From Chryseosolibacter histidinae (GTDB lineage Bacteria; Bacteroidota; Bacteroidia; Cytophagales; Cyclobacteriaceae): 64,000 nt of DNA. Shown here in pieces: positions 25,603 through 34,925 of the stretch (position 1 is its first letter; every line of letters starts with the position of its first letter). The notes beneath the pieces were generated by a model. It searched no databases. It was not told the origin of the DNA and was given only the letters and a program-made list of their open reading frames with translations. The DNA is taken from NCBI RefSeq assembly GCF_018598225.1, contig NZ_JAHESF010000010.1:173115-237114 (forward strand), written 5' to 3'. Position numbers and translations under genes: made by a program.

Positions 25603-25626
25603 AATCCAATGTTTTAGGTACTCCGA

Positions 25627-28600
25627 TTAAAAAGAAATTTTCGCGCCCAATAAGAAAGTACGGGTCTTAGGGTAGAAGTTATTGTAGTCCACCCCGGGCG
25701 CTATTCCACCCTGATTTACTTCAGGGTCAACGCCTTTGAACTTCGTGATCACAAAAAGGTTATTGGCCGATGTATATATCCGCAGCGTCTTTATATAGTT
25801 GCTCGCAATTTTAACATTGTACCCCAGGGTGGCATTATCGAATCTTATATAGTCACCACTTTCAATAAATCGTGTGGAATATTTATAGGCATTACCGTCG
25901 GCAGGCGACTCATTCGCAGCATCAACTAAAATATTTGTGGTCATCGCTGTAGACGGCCTGAAAAGATCAGCACGGGTGGCATTGAAGATCTTGTTACCAA
26001 AAACACCCCTGATAAAGAAATTCAAATCGAACCGCTTATACCGGAAGTTGTTGGTCCAACCCAGTAACAATTTTGGCTGGGCATTGCCGGCGTAATGATA
26101 ATCCGTTCTCAGCGGTGAGGTTGTTATCGCACCATTGCTGTCAATATACTGTGAAACACCCGCCTCATTTTTACCCGCATATTGCAGCGTAAAGAACTGT
26201 CCAAGCGGATAACCTTCTTTTAAAAGTTGTAATGACGCGCCTGATTGACCACCGCCTTCAGGAAAACTCACGTTAACAGAATCGCCACCAATAAACGCAG
26301 GGCTGGTTAATTTTGTGATCTCATTTTTATTATGCGTAATACCCAGGCCTGTGTTCCACGTAAGATCGCCCGCGCTGATCATCGCGGCGTCCAGGCTCAG
26401 CTCAATACCCTTGTTACTTAACGACCCACCGTTGGCTACAATGCTTCCTGCGGGAACAACCATGGGATCGACCCTATAGGTATAGATCATATCGGTGGTT
26501 TTCTTGTCGTACACATCCACCGATCCATGAACCCTGTCGTTGAAGATGGCGAAATCCAAGCCAATATTAGCAGTGGCTGTTTTCTCCCATTGCAGATCAA
26601 AGTTGGCAGCCTGCGTCGGTCCATAGGCAGCGGTAAGGTTAACGCCGTTGTAATAATATGTGCCTGCGCTACCCGATATAAATTGAGCTGTATAGGCGTT
26701 AAAGCCTGATGAATTACCAGTAACGCCGTAGCTCACACGCAACTTCAGGTCACCGAAGAGCTGCTGGTTTTGCATGAATGCTTCCTGGCTGATCCTCCAC
26801 GCAGCACCTACAGAAGGGAACGTGCCCCACCTGTTGTTCTTGCCAAAAACAGAGCTTCCATCTCTTCTGACGGAGGCCTGCAACAAATACTTGTCTTTAA
26901 AATTATAATTTAACCTTGCGAAATCTGAAATCAACCGGGTGCGCTGATAAGCCTGGCTTCCGCTAAAATACAAGCCGCTATTATATGTGCTGGGATTGCT
27001 TAACGCCAGGTTGTTATAACCCGTGTCATCTACCGGAAAGTTACTGGTGGTTGCCTGAAAGCCATCTCCTATCACGTTATCCTGCCATGTGTAACCTACA
27101 ACCGCTTTGATGTTGTGATCGCCGAATTCCTTATTCCAGGTCACAAAAGTCTCCAGAATTTTCTTGCTGTCCTGGTAAGCGCTTCTGGTAGCCTGGCCAT
27201 TAACACCAAAAGTTTGCAACGTATGTCCGCTGTATCCTGGATCCGGGTTATCGTACATGTTATTATACTTGGATGTGAAATATTTATCGAGATAAGATCC
27301 GAACAGGTACGACGAATTCTGGTAAGAGAGATTGATATCATAGGTAAGGCCAAAAGGCAGTTGAACCTGGGTTGTAAAAATTCCTGTCACCAGATTTGTT
27401 TTGGTTCCCATCTCGCTATGGTTGAGCATGGCAACGGGATTGTAATACCCTGACTTAACAAAATTTTCGAAGTAAGTACCATCGGCATTTTTCACCGGTG
27501 ACACAGGCAGGTAGGATGCTGATTGCAGTAAAATGGTATTGCGATAAGCAAGGTCGCTGTTATCTGTATTTGAATTCGTCACATTCAATCCAAATTTTAC
27601 TTTATCCTTCAACGCGCGTTGCTCCAACGATAAGTGTGCAATAACACGTTTCATATCGCTGTTCAACAATATACCTTCCTTGGTCTGGTAATTTAAACTT
27701 GCATGATAGCTGCCGCGATCGGTTCCGCCTCCAATGGAAAGGTTATGATTTTGTGAAAAGGCAGCGCTTCTTTCTATTTCCTTTTGCCAGTTTGTATTCG
27801 CACCTTTATCATCGGCAGGTGTAAATGCCTGGCCGTTTTTTGAATTAAAAGCTGTCAATTGAGCCGCGTCCATCATGTCTAATTGGTTGGAAACCTTTTC
27901 TGTTCCGATGTAAGCGCTATAAGATACCTGCATATCACCTTTCCCCCTTCTGGTAGTGATCATGATCACACCGTTAGCAGCCCTGTTTCCATAGATCGCG
28001 GTTGCTGCGGCATCTTTTAACACATCGATCGATGCAATGTCATCAGGTGCTACCGTGGCTATGTCAGCGCCCAGGATGCCATCGATGACATAAAAGGGCC
28101 CTTGCGAGCTGTTGATCGTGGAAGCACCGCGTAAAATCACCGCCGCGGGTTTGTTAGGATCTCCACTGGCCGTAATATTCAAACCTGGAACTTTACCCTG
28201 AAGCAATTGACCAACATCTGTAATAGCACCTCTGTTCAGCTCGTCGGGTTTAACAGTGGTGACCGTGCTGGTCAGGTTCCTGCGGGAGTCGGTACCATAT
28301 CCTACCACCACAACCTCGCTCAGCGTGGTGATGTCTTCTGTCATCGCCACATCCAGCACCGTTCTTCCGTTCACCTGCACTTCTTCCGTTACATAACCGA
28401 TGAATGAAAATACGAGCACTGCGTTGTTGTCGTTCAGCAGGATAACATACTCGCCCTGGGCGTCTGTGGCAACACCGGATGTTGTGCCTTTCACGTGAAT
28501 GGAAACACCGGGCACGGGAACGTCATTCGAGGTGACTTTCCCGCTCACCTGCAGCTGGCTCTGCGCTGCAGCGTCTGCATAGGGAAGGCCCATCATGCAA

Positions 28601-28632
28601 CATAAAAGGATCCATGCGTATAATTGTCTCAT
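25627..28632 (-). CDS. susC: SusC/RagA-type TonB-dependent outer-membrane transporter
   Basis: A 1001-residue protein with a signal peptide (WILLCCMMGLPYADAAAQ). It has a carboxypeptidase-D-regulatory-like domain (about 28-105, VSGKVTSNDVPVPGVSIHVKG), a short TonB-box region (SEVVVVGYG), a plug (LLQGKVPGLNI, VILRGASTINSSQGPFYVIDGILG, then YGNRAANGVIMITTRRGK) and a barrel ending in a terminal Phe (LLGAKISF). This is the complete SusC domain order. It is the first gene of the susC-susD-GH89-acetyltransferase operon. A LacI-type palindrome lies about 94 bp upstream of its start. Confidence 0.98.
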   Translation of the reverse strand: MRQLYAWILLCCMMGLPYADAAAQSQLQVSGKVTSNDVPVPGVSIHVKGTTSGVATDAQGEYVILLNDNNAVLVFSFIGYVTEEVQVNGRTVLDVAMTEDITTLSEVVVVGYGTDSRRNLTSTVTTVKPDELNRGAITDVGQLLQGKVPGLNITASGDPNKPAAVILRGASTINSSQGPFYVIDGILGADIATVAPDDIASIDVLKDAAATAIYGNRAANGVIMITTRRGKGDMQVSYSAYIGTEKVSNQLDMMDAAQLTAFNSKNGQAFTPADDKGANTNWQKEIERSAAFSQNHNLSIGGGTDRGSYHASLNYQTKEGILLNSDMKRVIAHLSLEQRALKDKVKFGLNVTNSNTDNSDLAYRNTILLQSASYLPVSPVKNADGTYFENFVKSGYYNPVAMLNHSEMGTKTNLVTGIFTTQVQLPFGLTYDINLSYQNSSYLFGSYLDKYFTSKYNNMYDNPDPGYSGHTLQTFGVNGQATRSAYQDSKKILETFVTWNKEFGDHNIKAVVGYTWQDNVIGDGFQATTSNFPVDDTGYNNLALSNPSTYNSGLYFSGSQAYQRTRLISDFARLNYNFKDKYLLQASVRRDGSSVFGKNNRWGTFPSVGAAWRISQEAFMQNQQLFGDLKLRVSYGVTGNSSGFNAYTAQFISGSAGTYYYNGVNLTAAYGPTQAANFDLQWEKTATANIGLDFAIFNDRVHGSVDVYDKKTTDMIYTYRVDPMVVPAGSIVANGGSLSNKGIELSLDAAMISAGDLTWNTGLGITHNKNEITKLTSPAFIGGDSVNVSFPEGGGQSGASLQLLKEGYPLGQFFTLQYAGKNEAGVSQYIDSNGAITTSPLRTDYHYAGNAQPKLLLGWTNNFRYKRFDLNFFIRGVFGNKIFNATRADLFRPSTAMTTNILVDAANESPADGNAYKYSTRFIESGDYIRFDNATLGYNVKIASNYIKTLRIYTSANNLFVITKFKGVDPEVNQGGIAPGVDYNNFYPKTRTFLLGAKISF

Positions 28633-28910
28633 AAGTGTATTGGGTTAGGAATTAATTGTCAAAACAACACTTAATACAAACTTGGAAAGAATACAACACA
28701 TTGCATTACAGTGGTCTGTACTTTACTTACGAAACCGGTTTCGTAAGCGAACGATGTGTCATCAGAAGATCTTCACGCGGTTCTCAACGAAGGGTCATGC
28801 ATTGAAAAATAAAAAATGCCGGCATCATCAAATTCTCCTCGTAAGCTGTTAAATATGTAGTATCTTTTTTTCTGAAGTGCTCAGCAATACTTTTACAGAT
28901 TTAGTTTAAA
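28633..28910. promoter_or_regulatory. Divergent control region of susC and the propeller sensor gene
   Basis: 278 bp of A/T-rich sequence between two divergent genes. It contains the LacI-type operator and must carry both promoters. I see no exact match to the Bacteroidota -33/-7 consensus (TTTG / TAnnTTTG). Confidence 0.5.
28726..28747. promoter_or_regulatory. LacI-family operator in front of susC
   Basis: A 22-bp perfect palindrome whose 20-bp core is TTACGAAACCGGTTTCGTAA. The central CG is typical of LacI-family sites. The same 20-bp core occurs only once more in this window, in front of the LacI gene itself (33823-33842). Repression of susC by that regulator is therefore strongly suggested. 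Confidence 0.85.
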
Positions 28911-31900
28911 ATGCTGCATTTGAAAAATATTTTCACCGAACATCATGTTCCGGGCATACCTACGGCTGCTTTTCTTCAACGAACGGAATGTACCGGTCTG
29001 CGCGCATCGCCTATAACAAACTGCTTCGCAAAAGTTGCGTCGCCTTTGACAGGTGCTGTCATCATCGCCTCGTTAACTGTTTTCTTGTTTTGTGCTGCGT
29101 GCACGTCAACGCAGGCACAGCAGATCCGTTTCGATCGCCTCAGCATCGCCGAAGGGCTTTCAAGCAATTCCGTTTATACTGTTTTTCAGGACAGTCACGG
29201 CGTGCTCTGGATAGGAACGCTTGACGGGCTTAACCGCTACGATGGCTACGGCATCACCGTTTACAAGCACGATCACCAGAAAAAGGGCAGCATCTCCAAC
29301 AACAGGATCACGGCGATCTACGAAGATCACCAGCACCATCTGTGGCTGTACGATGAGTTCACCAGCACCATCATACGGTATACTCCTGCAAAGGATGAGT
29401 TCAGCACCTACCATCTCGAGCAGGCTGCCGGGGCCGAGCTCGACGTGCTCGACTTCATTGGCGAGCGCGACAGCACCTTGTACGTTTGCTCACAGCATGG
29501 CAACACACTCCGGTATGATGCCGCAGACGACAGCTTTCATCTGCTAAACAGCTCCGGGCCATTGTCCGAAGGTGACCACGATGACACGCATTCCGCACTG
29601 CTGGACGCCTTCGGGCAATACCTGAAACAGGCAAACAGCCCTTTCACCGTCAGCACAATAATGATCCGTAAGGTGATGAAGGATCATGAAGGGAGGTATT
29701 GGATCGCCACAAGATATGACGGGCTTTACACAGCCGTGGAACAGCCGCACGGCTTTGAATTCTTCAGCCATCTCCGCACCGACGACAAATTCAAGAAGGT
29801 GACGAGCGAGGAGATCAATGACGTATACGAAGACCGGTCTAACGTAGTATGGATCGGTACCCGGAACAAAGGGCTATATCGATATGCACAGTATAAATAC
29901 AAGTTCGATCATATCGAGAGCATAGAAACAACCTCCGGTGCCTTTCAGCTGGGCACGCTAAGAGCCATCACGCAGGATGCAAAAGGAAACATATGGGCAG
30001 GAACGAACGACCAGGGCCTCGTGCGCATCGATGCTTTTGGAAAAACGGGAAAGGTATACCGACCCGAGCCAGGCAAACGCAATAGCATCGGCCACCGTTT
30101 TATCCGCTCGCTCTGGATAGATGCAGGCCAGAACCTGTGGGCAGGCCACTACAATGGGTTCAGCAGGTACCGCGCTGCCACCGATGACTTCATCCCCTAT
30201 CATCCAAAAGGCGAACACGACGAAGAGGTCAGGGTGTATGACATCAAAGGCGATCAGCAGCAAGGCCTCTGGATGGCGGCGTGGGATCTTGTGATGCACT
30301 TTGACCCGGCAACAAACCAGTATGCATTCATATCGCAGGCCGCGTCACTGCACCAGGGATTTTCGATCCAGAATATCCGAGAGCTCGAGCTCGACGCTTC
30401 CGGAACGCCCTGGATCGTGGTGGGTGAAAAAGGGATCAGCATCTTCAACAAGGGAGAGAACATGTTTACCACGCTTCACTCCTCTCCTGAAAACCCTGCC
30501 AGCCTTCCCTCCAACAATATCTTCGATGTATTTAAAGACAGCCATGGCAATGTCTGGCTGGCAACAGCTGACGGACTTTGTCACTTCAACGTGGCCGACA
30601 AGAGCTGTGAAACTTATACGGTGAATAACGGCCTGCCGAGCAACCTCGTCTACGGCGTTATGGAAGACAGCCATGGCCAGCTGTGGTTCAGCTCCACGAA
30701 GGGAATCGGTAAGTTCGATCCCTTGCAGAAGCGGTTCAGGAACTATGATGTGAGCGACGGCCTGCAAAGCAACGAGTTCACCGAAAACGCATTTTATCAA
30801 AACAGCGATGGCCTGATGTTTTTCGGGGGCATCAATGGCCTGAATATTTTCCATCCCGATCGTGTTCCTGACAATCCCAATCCACCACAGGTAAGCATCA
30901 CCGGCGTCAAGGCCTTTGACAATCCTCTCTCGGAAGTGAGGTCATTCGGCCTGGAAGAGATCAGGCAAAAGATGCAGGCACATGACGCGATCACCTTTAC
31001 ACCGGGTCAGCGCTCTATCTCGTTCGAGTTCGTTGCCCTTCACTACGTAAACCCGCAGAAGAACAGATATGCCTACATGCTGGAGGGATTTGACAAGCAG
31101 TGGACGTACCGCGACGCCAATGTGCGGTTTGCCAACTATACGAACCTCGAACCGGCCACGTATTACTTCAAGGTGCGCGCTTCGAACAGCGATGGTGTAT
31201 GGAGCGACGCCATTACATTGAAGATCATTGTTGAAAAACCGTTCTATGCCACCTGGTGGTTCATCACCTTATGCACCCTGGCTTTGCTAACCCTGGGGGT
31301 GTTCGCCTACCGCTGGCGGATCGCCGTCGTTAAAAAACAACAGAGCATGAAGTCGATCCAGCTGGAGTCGGAGCTGAATTTTCTGAAAAGCCAGGTGAAC
31401 CCTCATTTTCTTTTCAATACACTCAACAATATCTACGCGTTGTGCCAGGTGAACTCGCGCAATGCGGCACCCATGGTGGGAAAGGTCTCAGACATGATGC
31501 GTTACATGATCTACGACTGCAATGCAGACCTTGTGCCGCTGCAAAAAGAGATCGAATACCTGCAGAACTATATCGACCTGCACCAGCTGAAGAGTCACCG
31601 GAAGCTGAATGCCGTTATGGTAGTGCATGGCGATGCCAACGGACTGAAGATCGCTCCGCTGCTGCTCATCAATTTCCTGGAGAACTGCTTCAAGCATGGC
31701 GACCTGAACGTGAACGCGCAGGGATTCATTCACGCAGAGCTTATCATCAGCCGCACGGTTCTGCTGCTCACGATGAAGAACTCTTTCCGCGAAAAAAAAT
31801 CCGCAGGCCCTGACCGGCAAGGCATAGGCCTCGGCAATGTGAAGCACAGACTGACGCTGCTATACCCCGCAAAACACAGCCTGCGCATCGGAAAAAATAA

Positions 31901-31940
31901 TGGTATATTCGAAGTGGAACTTAAAATGCACCTGGATTGA
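28911..31940 (+). CDS. Two-component propeller sensor with LytS-type histidine kinase
   Basis: A 1009-residue membrane sensor. A hydrophobic signal or anchor (about 47-66) follows an unusually long N-terminal stretch, so the true start could be internal. Periplasmic Reg_prop repeats form a propeller (e.g. GLSSNSVYTVFQDSHGVLWIGTLDGLNRYDG, NVVWIGTRNKGLYRY, NIWAGTNDQGLVRI). A Y_Y_Y domain (MLEGFDKQWTYRDAN) follows, then TM helix WFITLCTLALLTLGVFAY. The cytoplasmic kinase is of the LytS type (LKSQVNPHFLFNTLNNIYAL with the His, N-box LLINFLENCFKHG, G-box GIGLGNVKHRLTLLYP). It overlaps the LytTR regulator. Beside susCD it probably senses a glycan breakdown product. Confidence 0.95.
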   Translation: MLHLKNIFTEHHVPGIPTAAFLQRTECTGLRASPITNCFAKVASPLTGAVIIASLTVFLFCAACTSTQAQQIRFDRLSIAEGLSSNSVYTVFQDSHGVLWIGTLDGLNRYDGYGITVYKHDHQKKGSISNNRITAIYEDHQHHLWLYDEFTSTIIRYTPAKDEFSTYHLEQAAGAELDVLDFIGERDSTLYVCSQHGNTLRYDAADDSFHLLNSSGPLSEGDHDDTHSALLDAFGQYLKQANSPFTVSTIMIRKVMKDHEGRYWIATRYDGLYTAVEQPHGFEFFSHLRTDDKFKKVTSEEINDVYEDRSNVVWIGTRNKGLYRYAQYKYKFDHIESIETTSGAFQLGTLRAITQDAKGNIWAGTNDQGLVRIDAFGKTGKVYRPEPGKRNSIGHRFIRSLWIDAGQNLWAGHYNGFSRYRAATDDFIPYHPKGEHDEEVRVYDIKGDQQQGLWMAAWDLVMHFDPATNQYAFISQAASLHQGFSIQNIRELELDASGTPWIVVGEKGISIFNKGENMFTTLHSSPENPASLPSNNIFDVFKDSHGNVWLATADGLCHFNVADKSCETYTVNNGLPSNLVYGVMEDSHGQLWFSSTKGIGKFDPLQKRFRNYDVSDGLQSNEFTENAFYQNSDGLMFFGGINGLNIFHPDRVPDNPNPPQVSITGVKAFDNPLSEVRSFGLEEIRQKMQAHDAITFTPGQRSISFEFVALHYVNPQKNRYAYMLEGFDKQWTYRDANVRFANYTNLEPATYYFKVRASNSDGVWSDAITLKIIVEKPFYATWWFITLCTLALLTLGVFAYRWRIAVVKKQQSMKSIQLESELNFLKSQVNPHFLFNTLNNIYALCQVNSRNAAPMVGKVSDMMRYMIYDCNADLVPLQKEIEYLQNYIDLHQLKSHRKLNAVMVVHGDANGLKIAPLLLINFLENCFKHGDLNVNAQGFIHAELIISRTVLLLTMKNSFREKKSAGPDRQGIGLGNVKHRLTLLYPAKHSLRIGKNNGIFEVELKMHLD

Positions 31941-32710
31941 AGTTGAAATGCCTCATCATTGATGACGAATTCCTGGCACGGCAGCTCCTGGACGGCTATG
32001 TACAGAAAGTGCCATACCTGGAGGTGGCGGCGCTCTGCGAAAGCGCGTTCGAAGCCATCCCGCTGCTGCAGGAGCAGAAGATAGACCTGGTGTTCCTCGA
32101 TGTGAACATGCCGGACCTGAACGGCATCGACTTTATCAGAACCCTGAAGCGCAAGCCCGAGATCATCATCACCACAGCATATTCGGAACATGCGCTGGAA
32201 GGTTATCAGCTCGACGTGATCGAATACCTGCTGAAGCCCATTTACTTCGAACGTTTCCTCCAGGCCGTGAACAAGGCCAAAGACCAGATCGACCTGAAGC
32301 TAAAAGCGGAGCAGCAGGCAAAGACCAGCCCCTCTCCTATCGCTGGCATGGAAGGAAACTCATTCTTCATCAAAACGGGACCGCAGAAGATCATCCGCGT
32401 GAGCCTTGATAGCATCCTCTACATTGAAAGCCTGCATGAATATGTGAGGATCCACCTGAAGGATGAAAATTATACCATCTATCATTCACTGAAAGCGCTG
32501 CTCGACATTTTACCCTCCGAACAGTTTGTGCAGATCCACCGCTCGTTCATCGTCAACTTCAACCGCATCACCGCGCTCGAAGGCAATACCGTAAAGGTGA
32601 ACAATATCGAGCTGAAAGTCGGCAAGAATTTCCGCGACGATCTTCTGAACAGGATCCGGTCGAACAGCATTGGTATTGGATCGTCTAAAACGAAGGAAGA
32701 ACCAGAGTAG
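31937..32710 (+). CDS. LytTR-family response regulator
   Basis: A 257-residue regulator. Receiver domain (1-120): acidic pair in CLIIDDEF, phosphoacceptor Asp in LVFLDVNMPDLNG, Lys in YLLKPIYFERF. LytTR DNA-binding domain (about 150-245): FFIKTGPQKIIRVSLDSILYIESLHEYVRIH and IHRSFIVNFNRITALEG. The start is a TTG that overlaps the TGA stop of the sensor kinase (TTGA), an ATGA-like coupling; a second TTG two codons later is possible. It is the cognate partner of the propeller sensor by position. Confidence 0.95.
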   Translation: MKLKCLIIDDEFLARQLLDGYVQKVPYLEVAALCESAFEAIPLLQEQKIDLVFLDVNMPDLNGIDFIRTLKRKPEIIITTAYSEHALEGYQLDVIEYLLKPIYFERFLQAVNKAKDQIDLKLKAEQQAKTSPSPIAGMEGNSFFIKTGPQKIIRVSLDSILYIESLHEYVRIHLKDENYTIYHSLKALLDILPSEQFVQIHRSFIVNFNRITALEGNTVKVNNIELKVGKNFRDDLLNRIRSNSIGIGSSKTKEEPE

Positions 32711-32794
32711 GTACGAGGTACGAGGTACGAAATACGAAGTACGTATGTGAGTGCTTCGATCGGAGGAAGATCCTCGTCCCTCGTACTTCGTACC
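32710..32794. repeat. Inverted pair of heptad arrays, family F4 (GGTACGA), stop-to-stop
   Basis: The left arm (32710-32744) is exactly five units: GGTACGA three times, AATACGA, AGTACGT. The right arm (32774-32794) is TCGTCCC, TCGTACT, TCGTACC. The array starts on the last base of the LytTR stop and ends one base before the LacI stop, so it fills the gap between these convergent genes. Confidence 0.85.
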
Positions 32795-33799
32795 TTACTG
32801 AGTCGATTCGCGTTCGTGGAGCACGGAAGGCAATACGATGCGTTCTGTGCGCAGGTCCACCTTTCTGGCGAGCGCCTTGAACAGCAGTGTGGCCGCGGCT
32901 TTGCCCATCTCGAATGCGGGCTGCACAACGGTGGTGAGTGGTGGTGCCAGCAGTGCCGCGATCTGCAGGTTGGAGAAGGCAAGTACTTTAACATCGCGTG
33001 GGATCGACAGTCCGCAGGCATGACACGCCGTATAGGTCTGGATGGCGAGCTTCTCCACGGAGCCGATTACACCATCTACCTTGTTTTTTCTGCGCAGCAC
33101 CTTTTGTATGGTATCGAGGCTTTCGTTCTCATCTTCGCTGCATTGCACTACATGACGGTCGCCATTTTTGATTCCATGATCGGCAAGTGCTTTGAGAAAA
33201 CCGCTCCTGCGCTGGTCGGTAATGGAGAGGCCTGCTGCGGTGTCCAGAAAGATGATCTCACGGCACCCCTTCGAGATCAGGTGTGTGGTGGCCTTGTAAG
33301 AAGCTTCGAAATCGTCTGTGAGCACTTTGGCGGTGGCTACTTCATCGCACACCCTGTCAAAAAAGATCAGGGGCAGATCCTGTGCCAGCCGCGCATGTAC
33401 GGCACTGTCGCGCTTCACCCCTACCGATACAGAGATCAGGATGCCGTCTACCCGGCCACTGCGGAGCTCTTCCAGGATCGACTCTTCGCGCTCACGGCTT
33501 TCATGGGTGAGGTACACCATCACATGATAACCCTTTGCCTGGGCGACGCTATCGATGCCGTTGATGGCGTTGGAAAAAAAAGTGTCGGCAACTTCGGGCA
33601 GCACAATAGCAATGTTCCGGGTAGTCCTGTTCTTCAGGCTGCCGGCATACGGGTTGGGCACGTACTGCAGTTTCCTGGCGTGCTCAAACACCAGGCGCTT
33701 GGTTTCGTCGCTGATCTCATGGCTGTCGCGCAGGGCTTTTGATACGGTGGAGACCGCCAGCTTCAGGTCTTTGGCGATTTTTCGAATGGTTATGCCCAT
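32795..33799 (-). CDS. LacI family transcriptional regulator of the glycan locus
   Basis: A 334-residue regulator with the N-terminal LacI helix-turn-helix (ITIRKIAKDLKLAVSTVSKALRD, hinge LQYVPNPYAGSLKN) and a periplasmic-binding-protein-like sensor domain (RNIAIVLPEVADTFFSNAINGI, DGILISVSVG, LIFFDRVCDE, VDGVIGSVEKLA). Its promoter carries the palindrome at 33822-33843, identical in its 20-bp core to the one upstream of susC. Autoregulation and control of susCD follow. The sugar effector is unknown; a derivative of GlcNAc or glucosamine would fit the neighbouring enzymes. Confidence 0.95.
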   Translation of the reverse strand: MGITIRKIAKDLKLAVSTVSKALRDSHEISDETKRLVFEHARKLQYVPNPYAGSLKNRTTRNIAIVLPEVADTFFSNAINGIDSVAQAKGYHVMVYLTHESREREESILEELRSGRVDGILISVSVGVKRDSAVHARLAQDLPLIFFDRVCDEVATAKVLTDDFEASYKATTHLISKGCREIIFLDTAAGLSITDQRRSGFLKALADHGIKNGDRHVVQCSEDENESLDTIQKVLRRKNKVDGVIGSVEKLAIQTYTACHACGLSIPRDVKVLAFSNLQIAALLAPPLTTVVQPAFEMGKAAATLLFKALARKVDLRTERIVLPSVLHERESTQ

Positions 33800-33821
33800 A
33801 GATATGCGTCTGAGCAGCTAT

Positions 33822-33843
33822 TTTACGAAACCGGTTTCGTAAA
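33822..33843. promoter_or_regulatory. LacI-family operator in the lacI/inositol oxygenase intergenic region
   Basis: Perfect 22-bp palindrome with the core TTACGAAACCGGTTTCGTAA, 23 bp upstream of the lacI start and about 140 bp upstream of the divergent inositol oxygenase gene. The match to the susC operator is exact over 20 bp. It could control both divergent genes. Confidence 0.85.
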
Positions 33844-33905
33844 TAAAAAGAACCGGCCTGCTGCAATGCATAATAATATTTAGGAAGTTCGTAATACTAA
33901 AAGGC

Positions 33906-33933
33906 AGTCCACGGTCCACGGTCGACAGACCAC
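33906..33933. repeat. Heptad array, family F3 (AGTCCAC)
   Basis: Units AGTCCAC, GGTCCAC, GGTCGAC, AGACCAC with exact 7-bp spacing, 50 bp before the inositol oxygenase start. No inverted partner is visible. Confidence 0.7.
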
Positions 33934-33982
33934 GGAGGCCCAGTGATTACTGCTGAGGATTTGAATCAAAGACACTGAATAT

Positions 33983-34855
33983 ATGAACATACAGCAAGAG
34001 AATGCCCCGCTGAAATCACTGGACGAGTGGGAAGACGATATCCTCAGACGCTACCCCGATCCTGAAACGATCGCCACGGGAAAATCGAAGGACGAATACC
34101 GGAACTACGAGACCCCGGTGCGCGACACGGTAAAAGAATTCTACAGGCTCAACCACACGCATCAGACGTATGATTTTGTGCTGCAGAAAAGGGCAGAATA
34201 CCTTCAGTTCAACCGTAAGGAAATGCCCATCTGGGATGCCTTCACCTTCCTGAACCAGCTGGTGGATGATTCCGATCCGGATACCGACCTGGACCAGCTC
34301 CAGCACCTGCTGCAAACCTCGGAAGCCATCCGCCGAGACGGCCACCCCGACTGGATGGTGCTTACAGGATTGCTTCACGACATGGGTAAAGTACTCTGCC
34401 TCTTCGGCGAGCCGCAATGGGCTGTGGTAGGCGACACCTTCCCGGTAGGATGCAAACACTCCGACAAGATCGTTTATCCTGAGTTCTTTCAATACAACGC
34501 AGATAGTACCGACAGCCGCTACAACACAAAATATGGGGTCTACTCCCCTAACTGCGGACTGCGGAACGTACACATGTCATGGGGACACGACGAGTATGTA
34601 TACCAGATGATGAAAGATCACCTGCCTGAACAGGGCCTGTACATGCTGCGCTATCACTCATTCTACGCCCAGCATCGCGAGCACGCCTACGAGCACCTGA
34701 TGGATGAGCATGACCATGAGATGTTCAAGTTCGTGGACCTTTTCAATCCGTACGACCTGTATTCGAAAAACCCGAATCCGCCGGACTGGAAAGCACTCAA
34801 GCCTTATTATGAAGACCTCGTGGCCAAATACCTGCCACCGGTGCTTAAATTCTAG
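33983..34855 (+). CDS. Myo-inositol oxygenase (MIOX family)
   Basis: A 290-residue cytoplasmic di-iron oxygenase. The MIOX sequence is easily recognised: ETPVRDTVKEFYRLNHTHQT, FNRKEMPIWDAFTFLNQLVDDSDPD, the HD-domain pair LLHDMGKVLCLFGEPQWAVVGDTFPVGC, NTKYGVYSPNCGL, MSWGHDEYVYQ and MLRYHSFYAQHREHAYEHLMDEHD. The iron-ligand His and Asp residues are all present. The enzyme converts myo-inositol to D-glucuronate with O2. It is not in an obvious inositol operon; a LacI-type operator is shared with the divergent regulator. A terminator follows. Confidence 0.95.
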   Translation: MNIQQENAPLKSLDEWEDDILRRYPDPETIATGKSKDEYRNYETPVRDTVKEFYRLNHTHQTYDFVLQKRAEYLQFNRKEMPIWDAFTFLNQLVDDSDPDTDLDQLQHLLQTSEAIRRDGHPDWMVLTGLLHDMGKVLCLFGEPQWAVVGDTFPVGCKHSDKIVYPEFFQYNADSTDSRYNTKYGVYSPNCGLRNVHMSWGHDEYVYQMMKDHLPEQGLYMLRYHSFYAQHREHAYEHLMDEHDHEMFKFVDLFNPYDLYSKNPNPPDWKALKPYYEDLVAKYLPPVLKF

Positions 34856-34882
34856 ACATTACTTTCAATCAATCTACCTTCG

Positions 34883-34914
34883 GGACGCTGATGTGGAGTC
34901 GGCGTCCTTTTTTT
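34883..34914 (+). terminator. Intrinsic terminator behind inositol oxygenase
   Basis: GGACGC and GCGTCC form a 6-bp stem with a 13-base loop, followed by seven T (34908-34914). It lies between convergent genes. Confidence 0.8.
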
Positions 34915-34925
34915 ATTCATTGAGG

